DNA of 64,000 nucleotides from Bacteroidales bacterium UBA1189 (GTDB taxonomy: Bacteria; Bacteroidota; Bacteroidia; Bacteroidales; Bacteroidaceae): positions 531-64,530 of the forward strand of contig DBYJ01000010.1 of NCBI GenBank assembly GCA_002309805.1. The letters are read 5' to 3'. The stretch's first letter is position 1; each line of letters starts with the position of its first letter. Below the pieces are notes generated by a model that made no database searches, was not told where the DNA came from, and saw nothing but the letters and a program-made list of their open reading frames with translations. This document shows positions 16,272-24,128 of this stretch, one piece after another. The translations under genes and the position numbers were made by a program.

Positions 16272-16736
16272 ATGATAAACGACAAGGAAAACTTTGATTT
16301 CAACGATGTGCCCAGCGGCTGGGCCGTGTGTGCTGGAACGGATTGCCCGAAGGCGGCAGCATGTCTGCGCCATCTGACGTATCGCCACGTTCCGCATGAA
16401 CAGACGACGGCAATGTGCGTCATGCCCTGGGCGCAGGCCGAGGGGCATTGCCCATTCTATGCCCCAATAGAGAAAGTGATGCTTGCGCGAGGACTTAACG
16501 GTCTGTTCAGGCGTCTGAGAAGTCGCGATGCACGGCACGACCTGCGCATCGGCCTGACGAAACATCTCGGCAGCACGGGCTCGTTCTACCGCTATAAGAA
16601 TGGCGAGCGCTGGATGTCGCCCGCGTTGCAGGAGTGGATTCTGCAGCAGCTTCAAACGTATGGGGTGGAACTGGAAAAGCCCTTCGACGAGTATAAAGAG
16701 TCTTATCTCTTCATGCCAACGCTTGATATGCCCTGA
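16272..16736 (+). CDS. DUF6078-type protein, function unknown
   Basis: 154 residues with a cysteine cluster near the N-terminus (WAVCAGTDCPKAAACLRHL, residues about 17-34) and a further CVMPWAQAEGHCPFY segment (residues about 48-62), suggesting a small metal or iron-sulfur site. The middle (FYRYKNGERWMSPALQEWIL) resembles the region conserved in Bacteroidota DUF6078 proteins, to which I assign it by overall pattern. No signal peptide or membrane segment is present, so it is probably cytosolic. A promoter precedes it, and a 21-bp-period palindrome array starts 2 bp after its stop and fills the gap to the VapE-type gene, which begins 106 bp downstream on the same strand. Function unknown. Confidence 0.75.
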   Translation: MINDKENFDFNDVPSGWAVCAGTDCPKAAACLRHLTYRHVPHEQTTAMCVMPWAQAEGHCPFYAPIEKVMLARGLNGLFRRLRSRDARHDLRIGLTKHLGSTGSFYRYKNGERWMSPALQEWILQQLQTYGVELEKPFDEYKESYLFMPTLDMP

Positions 16737-16737
16737 A

Positions 16738-16823
16738 TTCCACAGGCTGGAATAAAAATTCCATCAAATGGAACTTTTTTTCCACAGGCTGGAACTTTTT
16801 TTCCAGCAGCTGGAATTTTTCCG
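16738..16823. repeat. 21-bp-period array C of TTCCA-N5-TGGAA palindromes
   Basis: Four palindromes TTCCA-N5-TGGAA begin at 16738, 16759, 16780 and 16801, exactly 21 bp apart, separated by A- or T-runs; a shortened TTCCGGAA closes the series. The first and third have the same centre (caggc). Positioned between the DUF6078-type stop and the VapE-type start, they could be phased operator sites or small RNA hairpins in a shared transcript. Confidence 0.8.
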
Positions 16824-16842
16824 GAATTAAAGAATAACCGAA

Positions 16843-18642
16843 ATGAAATTAACGCTGATACGAAAAGACAAACAAAACATCGTCCATCTCACCACTCGGA
16901 CGATGGAGTCATTCATAGAACGTATCCAGACGGATACGAAGCCGCGCGACATCACCCGTCTGCGCGAGCATCTGAGCCGAGGCAACGAGCTGCGCTACTA
17001 CGCCCCTCTGGAGCAGTTGACGCAAGTATATCCTTCTGCCGAATTGACGAAGGAGAAGAATGGCGCCCTGCGGATAGTTGCCCTCAATGGCATTGTGGCG
17101 CTCCATGTGGGCGGGCTGTTGCAGGCGAATGAGAGGGAGGTTGTGAAAGAGGCGGCCCAATCCCTCCCGATGACGCTGGCAGCCTTTGCAGGCGGCGATG
17201 GGCAGAGCGTCGAGGTGCTGGTGAAGGTATGCGACAGGAACGGCACCTTGCCGCAGTCTGAGGAGGATGCCGATGCCTTCTGCCGCGCAGCCTACAGCCG
17301 GGCATTAGCCGTCTATAGCGGCGTGCTGTCCAAAGACATTGACAACCAGGCAGGAGCGCCCATGAGCCACTTTCTGATGCCGCTCGACCCAGCCCCCTAT
17401 TACAACCCTGATGCCGTTCCCCTCCGCATCCCGCTCTCCTCTCCTTCCCTCTCGCCTGCCAATCCCCTTCCCACTATAGACACCACAGCCGACAGCCCCA
17501 TCGCCTCTGCCACGCGCCAGCTTATCGACTTCCTTGACGCCCATTACGCCTTCCGCCACAACACCATCATGGGCTACACCGAATACCGCTCCAAAAACGC
17601 CTCTGTGGAAGACTGGAAGCCCTGTGACGAGAATGCCGTCAACGGCCTTACCATCGAGACACGTCTGGCAGGCCTCAACACCCGCGACAAGGACGTGCGC
17701 CGTTATGTCAATTCCGATCGGATTCCGCCCTACAATCCGCTGGCGGAGTACCTGGGCGGATTGTATGGCAAGTGGGACGGGCAGGATCATATCGGCCTCC
17801 TCGCTGGCACGGTGCCCTGCGATGTGCCGCAGTTCCCCCGATGGTTCCGCATGTGGTTCATCTATATGGTAGCGCAGGGCATGGGCCAAATCCGCACCTA
17901 CGGAAACTCCACGGTGCTGCTGCTCGTCTCGCCACAGGGCGACAACAAATCGACCTTCTGCCGACGCCTTGTGCCCGACCATCTGCAATGGGCCTATTGC
18001 GACAACCTCCTTCTCTCGGAAAAGAAGCAGGTGCTCCAGGCCATGCATCAGTTCCTGCTCATCAATCTCGACGAGTTCAACCAGATATCGCCCGGCATTC
18101 AGGAAGGCTTCCTGAAGAACCTCGTCCAGCTGCCTTCGGTGAAGATCAAGCGCCCCTATGGCCGTCATGTGGAGGTTTTTCCTCGTCGCGCCTCGTTCAT
18201 CGGCACAGCCAACGAGCCGAATCTGCTGAGCGACCCTACTGGCAGCCGACGCTTCATCATCCTTCCGCTGAAGGGCAGCATCAACGTCAGCTACCGCATC
18301 AACTACGACCAGCTTTACGCCCAAGCCGTGACAGCCGTATTGAATTACGAGCGTTATTGGTTCGACGAAACGGACGTCCACGAAATCATTGCCTACAACC
18401 GCCAGTACATCCAGACACCACCTGCCATTGAGTACTTCAACGAGTACTTCGAACCCACTATCAATGAAAGCGAAGGCCGTTGGATGACCACCACAGCCAT
18501 CTATGAATACCTACGCCATCGCGTCGGCTCTACCCTGCCTGCCAACGGCATCAATCGCTTCGGTCGCTACCTCGCCCACAATCCCCTCCTCCTCCACCGG
18601 CATACCACCAACGGTAACGAGCATCTCGTTAAAGAGAAGTGA
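16843..18642 (+). CDS. VapE-type primase/helicase with BT4734-like N-terminal domain
   Basis: 599 residues. Residues about 1-170 match the BT4734/VirE_N-like domain (regular strands, DADAFCRAAYSRALAVYSG). A Pro/Ser-rich linker (about 180-225) leads to the VapE/DUF3987-type superfamily 3 ATPase: YGKWDGQDHI (about 305-315), Walker A-like LLVSPQGDNKSTFCRRL (about 360-377), Walker B LLINLDEFNQ (about 405-414), KRPYGRHVEVFPRRASFIGTAN, and DPTGSRRF (arginine finger region). The C-terminal part resembles DUF3874. Such proteins are typical of prophages and mobilizable elements, where they serve replication. Here no integrase, amidase or relaxase gene is nearby, so it may be a relic or domesticated copy. 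The Walker A has Asn in place of the usual Gly before Lys. Confidence 0.88.
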   Translation: MKLTLIRKDKQNIVHLTTRTMESFIERIQTDTKPRDITRLREHLSRGNELRYYAPLEQLTQVYPSAELTKEKNGALRIVALNGIVALHVGGLLQANEREVVKEAAQSLPMTLAAFAGGDGQSVEVLVKVCDRNGTLPQSEEDADAFCRAAYSRALAVYSGVLSKDIDNQAGAPMSHFLMPLDPAPYYNPDAVPLRIPLSSPSLSPANPLPTIDTTADSPIASATRQLIDFLDAHYAFRHNTIMGYTEYRSKNASVEDWKPCDENAVNGLTIETRLAGLNTRDKDVRRYVNSDRIPPYNPLAEYLGGLYGKWDGQDHIGLLAGTVPCDVPQFPRWFRMWFIYMVAQGMGQIRTYGNSTVLLLVSPQGDNKSTFCRRLVPDHLQWAYCDNLLLSEKKQVLQAMHQFLLINLDEFNQISPGIQEGFLKNLVQLPSVKIKRPYGRHVEVFPRRASFIGTANEPNLLSDPTGSRRFIILPLKGSINVSYRINYDQLYAQAVTAVLNYERYWFDETDVHEIIAYNRQYIQTPPAIEYFNEYFEPTINESEGRWMTTTAIYEYLRHRVGSTLPANGINRFGRYLAHNPLLLHRHTTNGNEHLVKEK

Positions 18643-18660
18643 AGTATTTTCGTTGAAATA

Positions 18661-18762
18661 ATGTGCTTTCCCCACAAAATCCTTCACAATCCTTCACAAT
18701 CCTTCACATATAACATAATTGAAATCAATTACTTTGAAGGAAATGAAGGAATGAAAGCACAT
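18661..18762. repeat. Nested palindrome (cruciform) with three 10-bp iterons
   Basis: Outer arms ATGTGCTTTC (18661-18670) and GAAAGCACAT (18753-18762) are perfect complements. Inside, three direct copies of ccttcacaat/ccttcacata (18681, 18691, 18701) face two TGAAGGA copies (about 18735-18750). The apex is TAATTG...CAATTA (18716-18731). The 10-bp spacing keeps the iterons on one DNA face. It could be a replication or mobilisation site of the element that brought the VapE-type gene, or a terminator. Confidence 0.7.
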
Positions 18763-18897
18763 TTCAAACTTTTTCATTCTATCGTCAGCAATAGATTATT
18801 AATTACTAATCATTATTATTCACTAACGACCATATTTCGTTATCTCAAAAAAACGTTTTTAAAAAAAATTGTTATTTTCAGATAACGTTTTCCATGA

Positions 18898-18905
18898 TAT
18901 ATTTG
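18898..18905 (+). promoter_or_regulatory. Candidate -7 element for the DUF4143 ATPase
   Basis: TATATTTG fits TAnnTTTG and lies 50 bp before ATG 18955. The -33 position holds only a T-run, so confidence is moderate. Confidence 0.4.
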
Positions 18906-18954
18906 CATAATTCAGATTTCTTTATGAACTTTGCATCGAATAAATAAAATCATT

Positions 18955-20157
18955 ATGGAAATACAAGATCTATATGCCAATTCAACCCGATTGACAAAAG
19001 CCTCTGACTTACATTTCAAGCGCTACATGTACGAACTAATAGATTGGGACGTCCGTATGCTTTGTATTCGAGGTGCCCGAGGTGTAGGTAAGACTACGAT
19101 GATGCTTCAATACCTAAAAGAGCACCAATTACGTTCCTCTCAAGCTCTCTATATTTCGCTTGACGACTTATGGTTTACTGAAAACCGACTCATTGATCTG
19201 GCAGACTATCATTTTTCACATGGTGGCACACACCTCTTCATTGATGAAGTTCATCGTTATCCTTTCCGTACTTGGTCACAAGAACTGAAAAATATCTATG
19301 ACCGTTATCCTGGTTTCCACGTTGTTTTCAGTGGTTCTTCCATGTTACAACTTGACAAATCGACTTCCGACCTCTCACGCCGATGCATTTTTTACGATAT
19401 GCAAGGACTCTCTTTCCGGGAGTATCTCTCGCTTGAACATAACCTAACCGTTCCCGTTTTCACACTCAACGGGCTTCTTTCTGATTACGAAGCAATTTCT
19501 GCCGACATAACAGCAAGCGCTAAGATTCTTCCAATGTTTACAGAGTACTTACATCATGGTTATTATCCCTTCTATCGTGAGACACGTCACAGTTATGAAA
19601 AAGCAGTCCAACAGATTATCACCAATATCATTGACACAGACCTCCCCGCTTTAGAAAACTTAGAATATATTACAGCAACAAAATTAAAACGCCTATTTGT
19701 TCTGTTGTCACAGATGGTACCTTTCATGCTAAACCTGACTAACCTCGGCCAACAAATCGAAACTCCACGTCAATCTGTACTCCGAATGTGCCATCTTCTT
19801 CAGCGGGCAGGTCTGCTTACATTACTCTATAACAAGCAGAAAAACCTTGGTCAACTCGGCAAACCCGAAAAACTTTATATGGAGAATCCCAATCTGCTAT
19901 ATGCTATGTCGGCGAATGCCGAAATAGGAACTGTACGTGAGACCTTCTTCGTCAATCAATTGAAAGCCTCACACGAATTGTCTTTTACTGGTGTAGGCGA
20001 TTTCAAGATTGACGATGATTGTACCTTTGAAGTGGGAGGACGCGGAAAAACGTTCGATCAGATTAAAGACCTTCCCAACAGTTATTTGGCTATCGATGAT
20101 ATTGAGATCGGCACCAGCCATCGCATCCCTCTCTGGCTATTCGGATTACTCTACTAA
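18955..20157 (+). CDS. AAA-family ATPase with DUF4143 domain
   Basis: 400 residues from ATG 18955; an upstream TTG would add eight residues that look unlike the family. Walker A GARGVGKTT lies near residues 39-47, Walker B HLFIDEVHRYP near 92-102, and SGSSMLQLDKS near 126-136 is the sensor region of the AAA_14 fold. The C-terminal DUF4143-type part includes FVNQLKASHELSFTGVGDF and a closing Asp/Lys-type nuclease-like stretch (FEVGGRGKTFDQI). Such two-domain proteins are very common and of unknown physiological role in Bacteroidota. Codon use is more A/T-rich than the VapE-type gene upstream, suggesting a different history. It is convergent with the polysaccharide locus and shares a hairpin with it. 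Confidence 0.9.
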   Translation: MEIQDLYANSTRLTKASDLHFKRYMYELIDWDVRMLCIRGARGVGKTTMMLQYLKEHQLRSSQALYISLDDLWFTENRLIDLADYHFSHGGTHLFIDEVHRYPFRTWSQELKNIYDRYPGFHVVFSGSSMLQLDKSTSDLSRRCIFYDMQGLSFREYLSLEHNLTVPVFTLNGLLSDYEAISADITASAKILPMFTEYLHHGYYPFYRETRHSYEKAVQQIITNIIDTDLPALENLEYITATKLKRLFVLLSQMVPFMLNLTNLGQQIETPRQSVLRMCHLLQRAGLLTLLYNKQKNLGQLGKPEKLYMENPNLLYAMSANAEIGTVRETFFVNQLKASHELSFTGVGDFKIDDDCTFEVGGRGKTFDQIKDLPNSYLAIDDIEIGTSHRIPLWLFGLLY

Positions 20158-20174
20158 TAGGTACTACAAAACAA

Positions 20175-20212
20175 CAGCGGCTATACACTTCGTACGAAGC
20201 ATATAGCCGCTG
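20175..20212. terminator. Bidirectional terminator between ATPase and polysaccharide locus
   Basis: Stem cagcggctata / tatagccgctg with an inner cttcg/cgaag stem. It starts 18 bp after the ATPase stop and lies 24 bp beyond the end of the aminotransferase gene, with T-rich DNA on neither side; fits a shared terminator of two convergent transcripts. Confidence 0.7.
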
Positions 20213-20235
20213 ATGGCATTCCTAACTCTTAACTC

Positions 20236-21624
20236 TTAACTAACTAACGCTTCTTTAATTGTATCTACGATATACTTTACATCCTCGTCGGAGACGTAGG
20301 GGCCAGCGGGAAGGCACATACCCACCTTGAATATGGCTTCCGAAATTCCATTGATGTATGCCACACTTGTTTCCGATGTCTGGCAAATAGCGCCACATGG
20401 CAATTTCTCATTTTTTAATTCTTCATTTTTAATTGTCCGTTGATAGACCGGCTGCTTATGCATGGGTTTCCAGACGGGACGAGCCTCAATGTTTGCAGCA
20501 TCCATGAACACACGCAATGCCTCCACATTATCATTGGGCTGGCAATCGGTAGTAGCCGAATCTGCTACGTGGATTACGCCTGCAGCGCCGCCCACGGCTC
20601 CCTTTACTATGGTCTTATACGCATTCTCCTGCCCCTTAATTCTCAAGTTCGGGTCTAAGGTAATCGTACACAGCCAATAATTGCTATCGTAAACTTTCGA
20701 TTCTCCATTGCCCATTGTCAATTCAGGCTGTTTATGAACGGTTATTCCCTCTACGTCCTGTAATAATTGTTCATATAAAGCCTGGACGTGTTTATGATGA
20801 GCCAGATGATCATTCACAATCGTCATCTGTCCACGCCCGATGCCCGCACAGATATTGCTCATACGGTAATTATACCCAATCTTCTCGTGTTGATAGTAGG
20901 GATAGCTTTCGCGGTATTGCGTAGCATACATCATGATTTCCCGCCATTCATCCTCGTTGGCCGTTATCAGAGCCCCACCACCGGAGGTAGTAATCATCTT
21001 ATTACCATTGAATGACAGCACGCCATACTTACCAAATGTACCTAACATCTGCCCTTTGTAACGAGAACCAAATCCTTCGGCAGCATCTTCTACCACAGGT
21101 ATCTCATACCGGTTCGCAATCTCCATGATCCTGTCGGCCTTATACGGCATCCCGTACAGCGCCACAGGCACGATGGCCTTTGGCTTCTTGCCCGTCTTGG
21201 CAATACGGTCTTTGATAGCCTCTTCCATCAGGTCGGGGTCAATATTCCATGTGTCCGGTTCTGAGTCGACAAGAATAGGAGTAGCCCCAAGATAGGTGAT
21301 AGGATGTGTAGAGGCACAGAACGTAAAGCTCTGTACAATCACCTCATCGCCAGGCCCTACGCCGGAAGCAAGCAGTCCCAAATGCACCGCTGCAGTACCG
21401 GATGACAAAGCGACAACACGCTTATCTGCGAGGCCATTTTTCATTTTTAATTCTTCATTCTTCATTTCGGTCACAAAGTCACGCAATTCGCTTTCGAATG
21501 CGTTGACATTGGGACCGAGTGGCACTACCCAATTGGTATCAAAAGCCTCCTTTATGTATTTTTGCTCTATTCCACTATCAGACATGTGCGCCAAGCACAA
21601 GTATATTCTTTTCCTTTCTGCCAT
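20236..21624 (-). CDS. DegT/DnrJ/EryC1-type sugar aminotransferase (PglE-like) with in-frame low-complexity inserts
   Basis: 462 residues; PLP-dependent enzyme that aminates a nucleotide-linked keto-sugar. The N-terminus (DTNWVVPLGPNVNAFE, residues 29-44), SSGTAAVHLGL (74-84), ED-AEGFGSRY (179-189) and the PLP lysine 209 in SFNGNKMITTSGGG are close to the PglE/LegC group, which makes 4-amino sugars such as the bacillosamine precursor. It is 70-90 residues longer than usual for this family. Residues about 53-66, 300-311 and 395-409 look like insertions; their DNA is made of the 7-bp units that fill intergenic spacers here (aatgaag, aattaaa). A further extra stretch, about 331-363, is not repetitive. 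The catalytic lysine is intact, so activity is plausible. It is the last gene of the locus; no 4,6-dehydratase partner is in the window. Confidence 0.92.
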   Translation of the reverse strand: MAERKRIYLCLAHMSDSGIEQKYIKEAFDTNWVVPLGPNVNAFESELRDFVTEMKNEELKMKNGLADKRVVALSSGTAAVHLGLLASGVGPGDEVIVQSFTFCASTHPITYLGATPILVDSEPDTWNIDPDLMEEAIKDRIAKTGKKPKAIVPVALYGMPYKADRIMEIANRYEIPVVEDAAEGFGSRYKGQMLGTFGKYGVLSFNGNKMITTSGGGALITANEDEWREIMMYATQYRESYPYYQHEKIGYNYRMSNICAGIGRGQMTIVNDHLAHHKHVQALYEQLLQDVEGITVHKQPELTMGNGESKVYDSNYWLCTITLDPNLRIKGQENAYKTIVKGAVGGAAGVIHVADSATTDCQPNDNVEALRVFMDAANIEARPVWKPMHKQPVYQRTIKNEELKNEKLPCGAICQTSETSVAYINGISEAIFKVGMCLPAGPYVSDEDVKYIVDTIKEALVS

Positions 21625-21626
21625 AC

Positions 21627-21714
21627 TTAATAATATCTTATTATCTTATATCTTATCACTATTAACAACCGCTAACCCTCACCTCATCGCCATCGCTATC
21701 GCCATCTGCCATCG
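21627..21714. other. Short spacer of simple-sequence DNA
   Basis: The gap between the MBL-fold gene and the aminotransferase contains A/T-rich DNA and a run of degenerate catcgc/catcgt units. No promoter element is obvious. Confidence 0.4.
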
Positions 21715-22311
21715 TCATATCTCCGCGAACCCTTCAATTTCATGCCCTGGACAAACCGTTTTATCCGAAGCCAGAAGTTGTATTCGTTTCAACGATTGCT
21801 CTGCTAATGCTTTGTCTCCTTTGGGAAGATTTGTTACCACAGCTACGCCGGGGATAAAAGCATCACCTGTAAACAAATAATCACCTATTTCAAACGTCAG
21901 GCACGAGGGATTATGCCCAGGCGTCTCGTAACAAATCGCCTCCATTTCCTCAAAAAGAGGAATCCGATTCCCTTCACTCACGACACGAACATTATCTCCT
22001 CGATAATTGATGGGCATCTCATGATATCGGGACATGTTGACACGTTCATTTCCCAGTGCCTCCACTCCAAAAGCATTGGTATAAATCGGCAGATTAGGAT
22101 AGACCTTCAACAAATCAGGCAATCCATAGATATGATCAAAATGCGCATGAGTCAGCAGGAGAGACATGACCTTTAGTTGATTATTATTCAGATATTCCAT
22201 CAAGGGTTCCACATCCCCCACATCCACAATGACACATTGCTGCGTCTTTTCCGAACTAACGATATAGGTTCGAGAGGTGAAAACACTATTTACGATATAG
22301 TCCACCCTCAT
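21715..22311 (-). CDS. MBL-fold metallo-hydrolase (glyoxalase II-like)
   Basis: 198 residues. LLTHAHFDHIYGL (residues about 52-64) is the HxHxDH zinc motif of the metallo-beta-lactamase fold; ETPGHNPSCLTFEIGDYLFTGDAF gives the third His and bridging Asp, and CPGHE near the C-terminus gives the last His. This set is typical of glyoxalase II-like hydrolases acting on thioesters. In a locus rich in acyl carrier proteins a thioesterase-like role is possible but is only an inference. The stop of the nucleotidyltransferase gene lies 2 bp before its start, so the two are co-transcribed. No signal peptide; cytosolic. Confidence 0.88.
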   Translation of the reverse strand: MRVDYIVNSVFTSRTYIVSSEKTQQCVIVDVGDVEPLMEYLNNNQLKVMSLLLTHAHFDHIYGLPDLLKVYPNLPIYTNAFGVEALGNERVNMSRYHEMPINYRGDNVRVVSEGNRIPLFEEMEAICYETPGHNPSCLTFEIGDYLFTGDAFIPGVAVVTNLPKGDKALAEQSLKRIQLLASDKTVCPGHEIEGFAEI

Positions 22312-22313
22312 GA

Positions 22314-23378
22314 TTAGCCTTCCACTTTAGAAAACATCTTTGAGAGCAGAACCCTCCAAACATTCATACCATACACCTCACGGAACTTCCATTTATCCCT
22401 GAGCATTCGTTTGGCAAGGTCTATTTTTATTTTCAGCGGACGGTCAGTATCCCTTTCCATCCAATCAGAGGTTACCATATAAGAAAGCACCTTATCCACT
22501 AATTCCCCAGGAACCTTGTTCGCCGATTCCACCAATGGCTGTGGAATAAGTTCCGGCTGCAAGTGTAGCCAGCGAACACTCATGGCCGTCAGCACATCTG
22601 CCAGTTTGCCAAACGAACAACGTTGTTTGTAATCCATGAATTCGTCCATATCCACACCTTGGAATCCATAGCGCAACATGATGGCCCAGTCGCACAAGTG
22701 CCTTAGCGTCATGTTTTCAAACATGAAATGCGAATCGTTATGCCAACCGATGAAAAGCACATTAAACCTGTTGGAGGGATACAGGATTCCCTTCTTACCC
22801 CTCATCTCACTTTGGGCAATCTCGACCAAGTGATTCTCCAAATAAATGTTGTCCTTTCTGCCTTTGGTGTCACTTAGCATGCAATGGTTCTCCACAGATA
22901 CGCCGTTGAAAGCAAAACTGACATGCCGATGATACGCCTCGGTTTCTTTAGCGCCAATGCTTTTCAGGATTTCGTTGCCATCTTGAAAACGATTGCCAAG
23001 AAAAATGTCCAGGTCAGTACTGGGGCGGTGATTCGGATGAGGAAAATAATTCGCTACGGAAGTACCCTTAAGCAGATAGACACAGATGTCCGAATTCTCC
23101 AAATGACGTACGATTTCGTCCAGGACTCTCGTCTTTTTCTCGAAATCATTCTCTACCCTATTCACAACCCCCATCCATTGTAGGAGTAAAGACCTTTCAG
23201 GGCGAAGCTCCTTGGGCAACTGATCAAAAGCATCGAAGCAGATAGCGGCTACCCCATGCCGACACGCCAATGAAAAAGCCTTTGGCCAATCGACATTCTC
23301 CAGTTGGGTCACATCCAGTTCTGTCCCGAACAAAGAAATGGATATCAGGTGTAGAATCACTTTTTCAGACGCATCCAT
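22314..23378 (-). CDS. Nucleotidyltransferase-fold family protein (NTP_transf_5-like)
   Basis: 354 residues. VYLLKGTSVANYFPHPNHRPSTDLDIFLG (read in two parts: LLKGTSVANYF near 120-130 and RPSTDLDIFLG near 137-147) is the nucleotidyltransferase core with the DxD metal motif. The rest is mainly helical, as in NTP_transf_5 proteins often found in capsule and peptide-modification loci. Substrate unknown. It overlaps the end of the GT2 gene by about 22 bp and is followed 2 bp later by the MBL-fold gene, giving a tight three-gene block. Confidence 0.82.
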   Translation of the reverse strand: MDASEKVILHLISISLFGTELDVTQLENVDWPKAFSLACRHGVAAICFDAFDQLPKELRPERSLLLQWMGVVNRVENDFEKKTRVLDEIVRHLENSDICVYLLKGTSVANYFPHPNHRPSTDLDIFLGNRFQDGNEILKSIGAKETEAYHRHVSFAFNGVSVENHCMLSDTKGRKDNIYLENHLVEIAQSEMRGKKGILYPSNRFNVLFIGWHNDSHFMFENMTLRHLCDWAIMLRYGFQGVDMDEFMDYKQRCSFGKLADVLTAMSVRWLHLQPELIPQPLVESANKVPGELVDKVLSYMVTSDWMERDTDRPLKIKIDLAKRMLRDKWKFREVYGMNVWRVLLSKMFSKVEG

Positions 23379-24112
23379 TTGATCAGTCCTCTTAGGGTAT
23401 GATTAACGATATAATAACAAGATTGAATGACATTCAGTCCTTCTCTTCGGTATATTCTCCACCACCGGATAATGGCCTCGTCCTTCCTTGCAGAGACGGA
23501 GCCTTTCCGAACTCTGTAGCTGAAGCCGATTTTTCCTGTATTCTTTGCCTGCCCACCCCTTCTCAACAACGAGAGCCACAAGGCATAGTCCTCATAATGA
23601 ATCACAGGGAAAGCGAACTTGCCTACACATTCCGTATCAACGACAACCGATGAACAAGCAATATAGTTTATCTCCAACAGTTTTTTATACTGAACAAATT
23701 TAGGAGCGTTCACTGCTCCTAAATCCTTCCCATCTTTGCCAATCACTCGATAGTTTGAAAAAACGATGGGTGTTTTTCCATCAAATAGAGGTATTTGCGA
23801 ATCCAGTTTATCCGGTTCCCATACATCGTCAGCATCTAAAAAGGCAATAAAACGCCCTTTTGCTTTTTCGATTCCCAGATTACGCGGCAGGGAAGGATAT
23901 CCTCCCGAATGAGAAGGTGCCTTTATCAATTGTATTCTGGAATCTCCATCTACAAACGGACGTACCTTTGCAACCGTATCATCCGTTGAGCAATCATCGA
24001 CAACTATCAATTCCCAATCCTGATAGCTCTGCCTCAACACAGATTGTATGGCATCGCTAATATAGGATGAAGCATTATACGTAGGTATTATTACCGAAAC
24101 CAACGAATCCAT
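23357..24112 (-). CDS. Family 2 glycosyltransferase
   Basis: 251 residues from ATG 24112; an upstream GTG would add ten residues overlapping the previous gene. VSVIIPTYNASSYISDAI is the GT2 start, VVDDCSTDDT the nucleotide-binding motif, and FLDADDVWEPDKL the DxD metal site (residues about 85-97). The family adds a sugar from a nucleotide donor to the growing lipid-linked repeat unit at the inner membrane face. One of only two clear glycosyltransferases in the locus besides the priming enzyme, which suggests a short repeat unit if no others lie elsewhere. Donor and acceptor are unknown. Confidence 0.92.
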   Translation of the reverse strand: MDSLVSVIIPTYNASSYISDAIQSVLRQSYQDWELIVVDDCSTDDTVAKVRPFVDGDSRIQLIKAPSHSGGYPSLPRNLGIEKAKGRFIAFLDADDVWEPDKLDSQIPLFDGKTPIVFSNYRVIGKDGKDLGAVNAPKFVQYKKLLEINYIACSSVVVDTECVGKFAFPVIHYEDYALWLSLLRRGGQAKNTGKIGFSYRVRKGSVSARKDEAIIRWWRIYRREGLNVIQSCYYIVNHTLRGLIKWMRLKK

Positions 24113-24128
24113 CAACGACTTCAAGGAC

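Larger units (their letters stand above)
18643..18954. other. 312-bp region between the VapE-type and ATPase genes
   Basis: No gene is seen. It contains a nested palindrome with 10-bp iterons (18661-18762), then A/T-rich DNA with runs of A (about 18848-18868), and a possible -7 element at 18898-18905. Confidence 0.55.

Noticed and set aside
18681..18710. Possible CRISPR array from three direct repeats
   Set aside because: The repeats are only 10 bp and directly abut without spacers; no cas genes are nearby.
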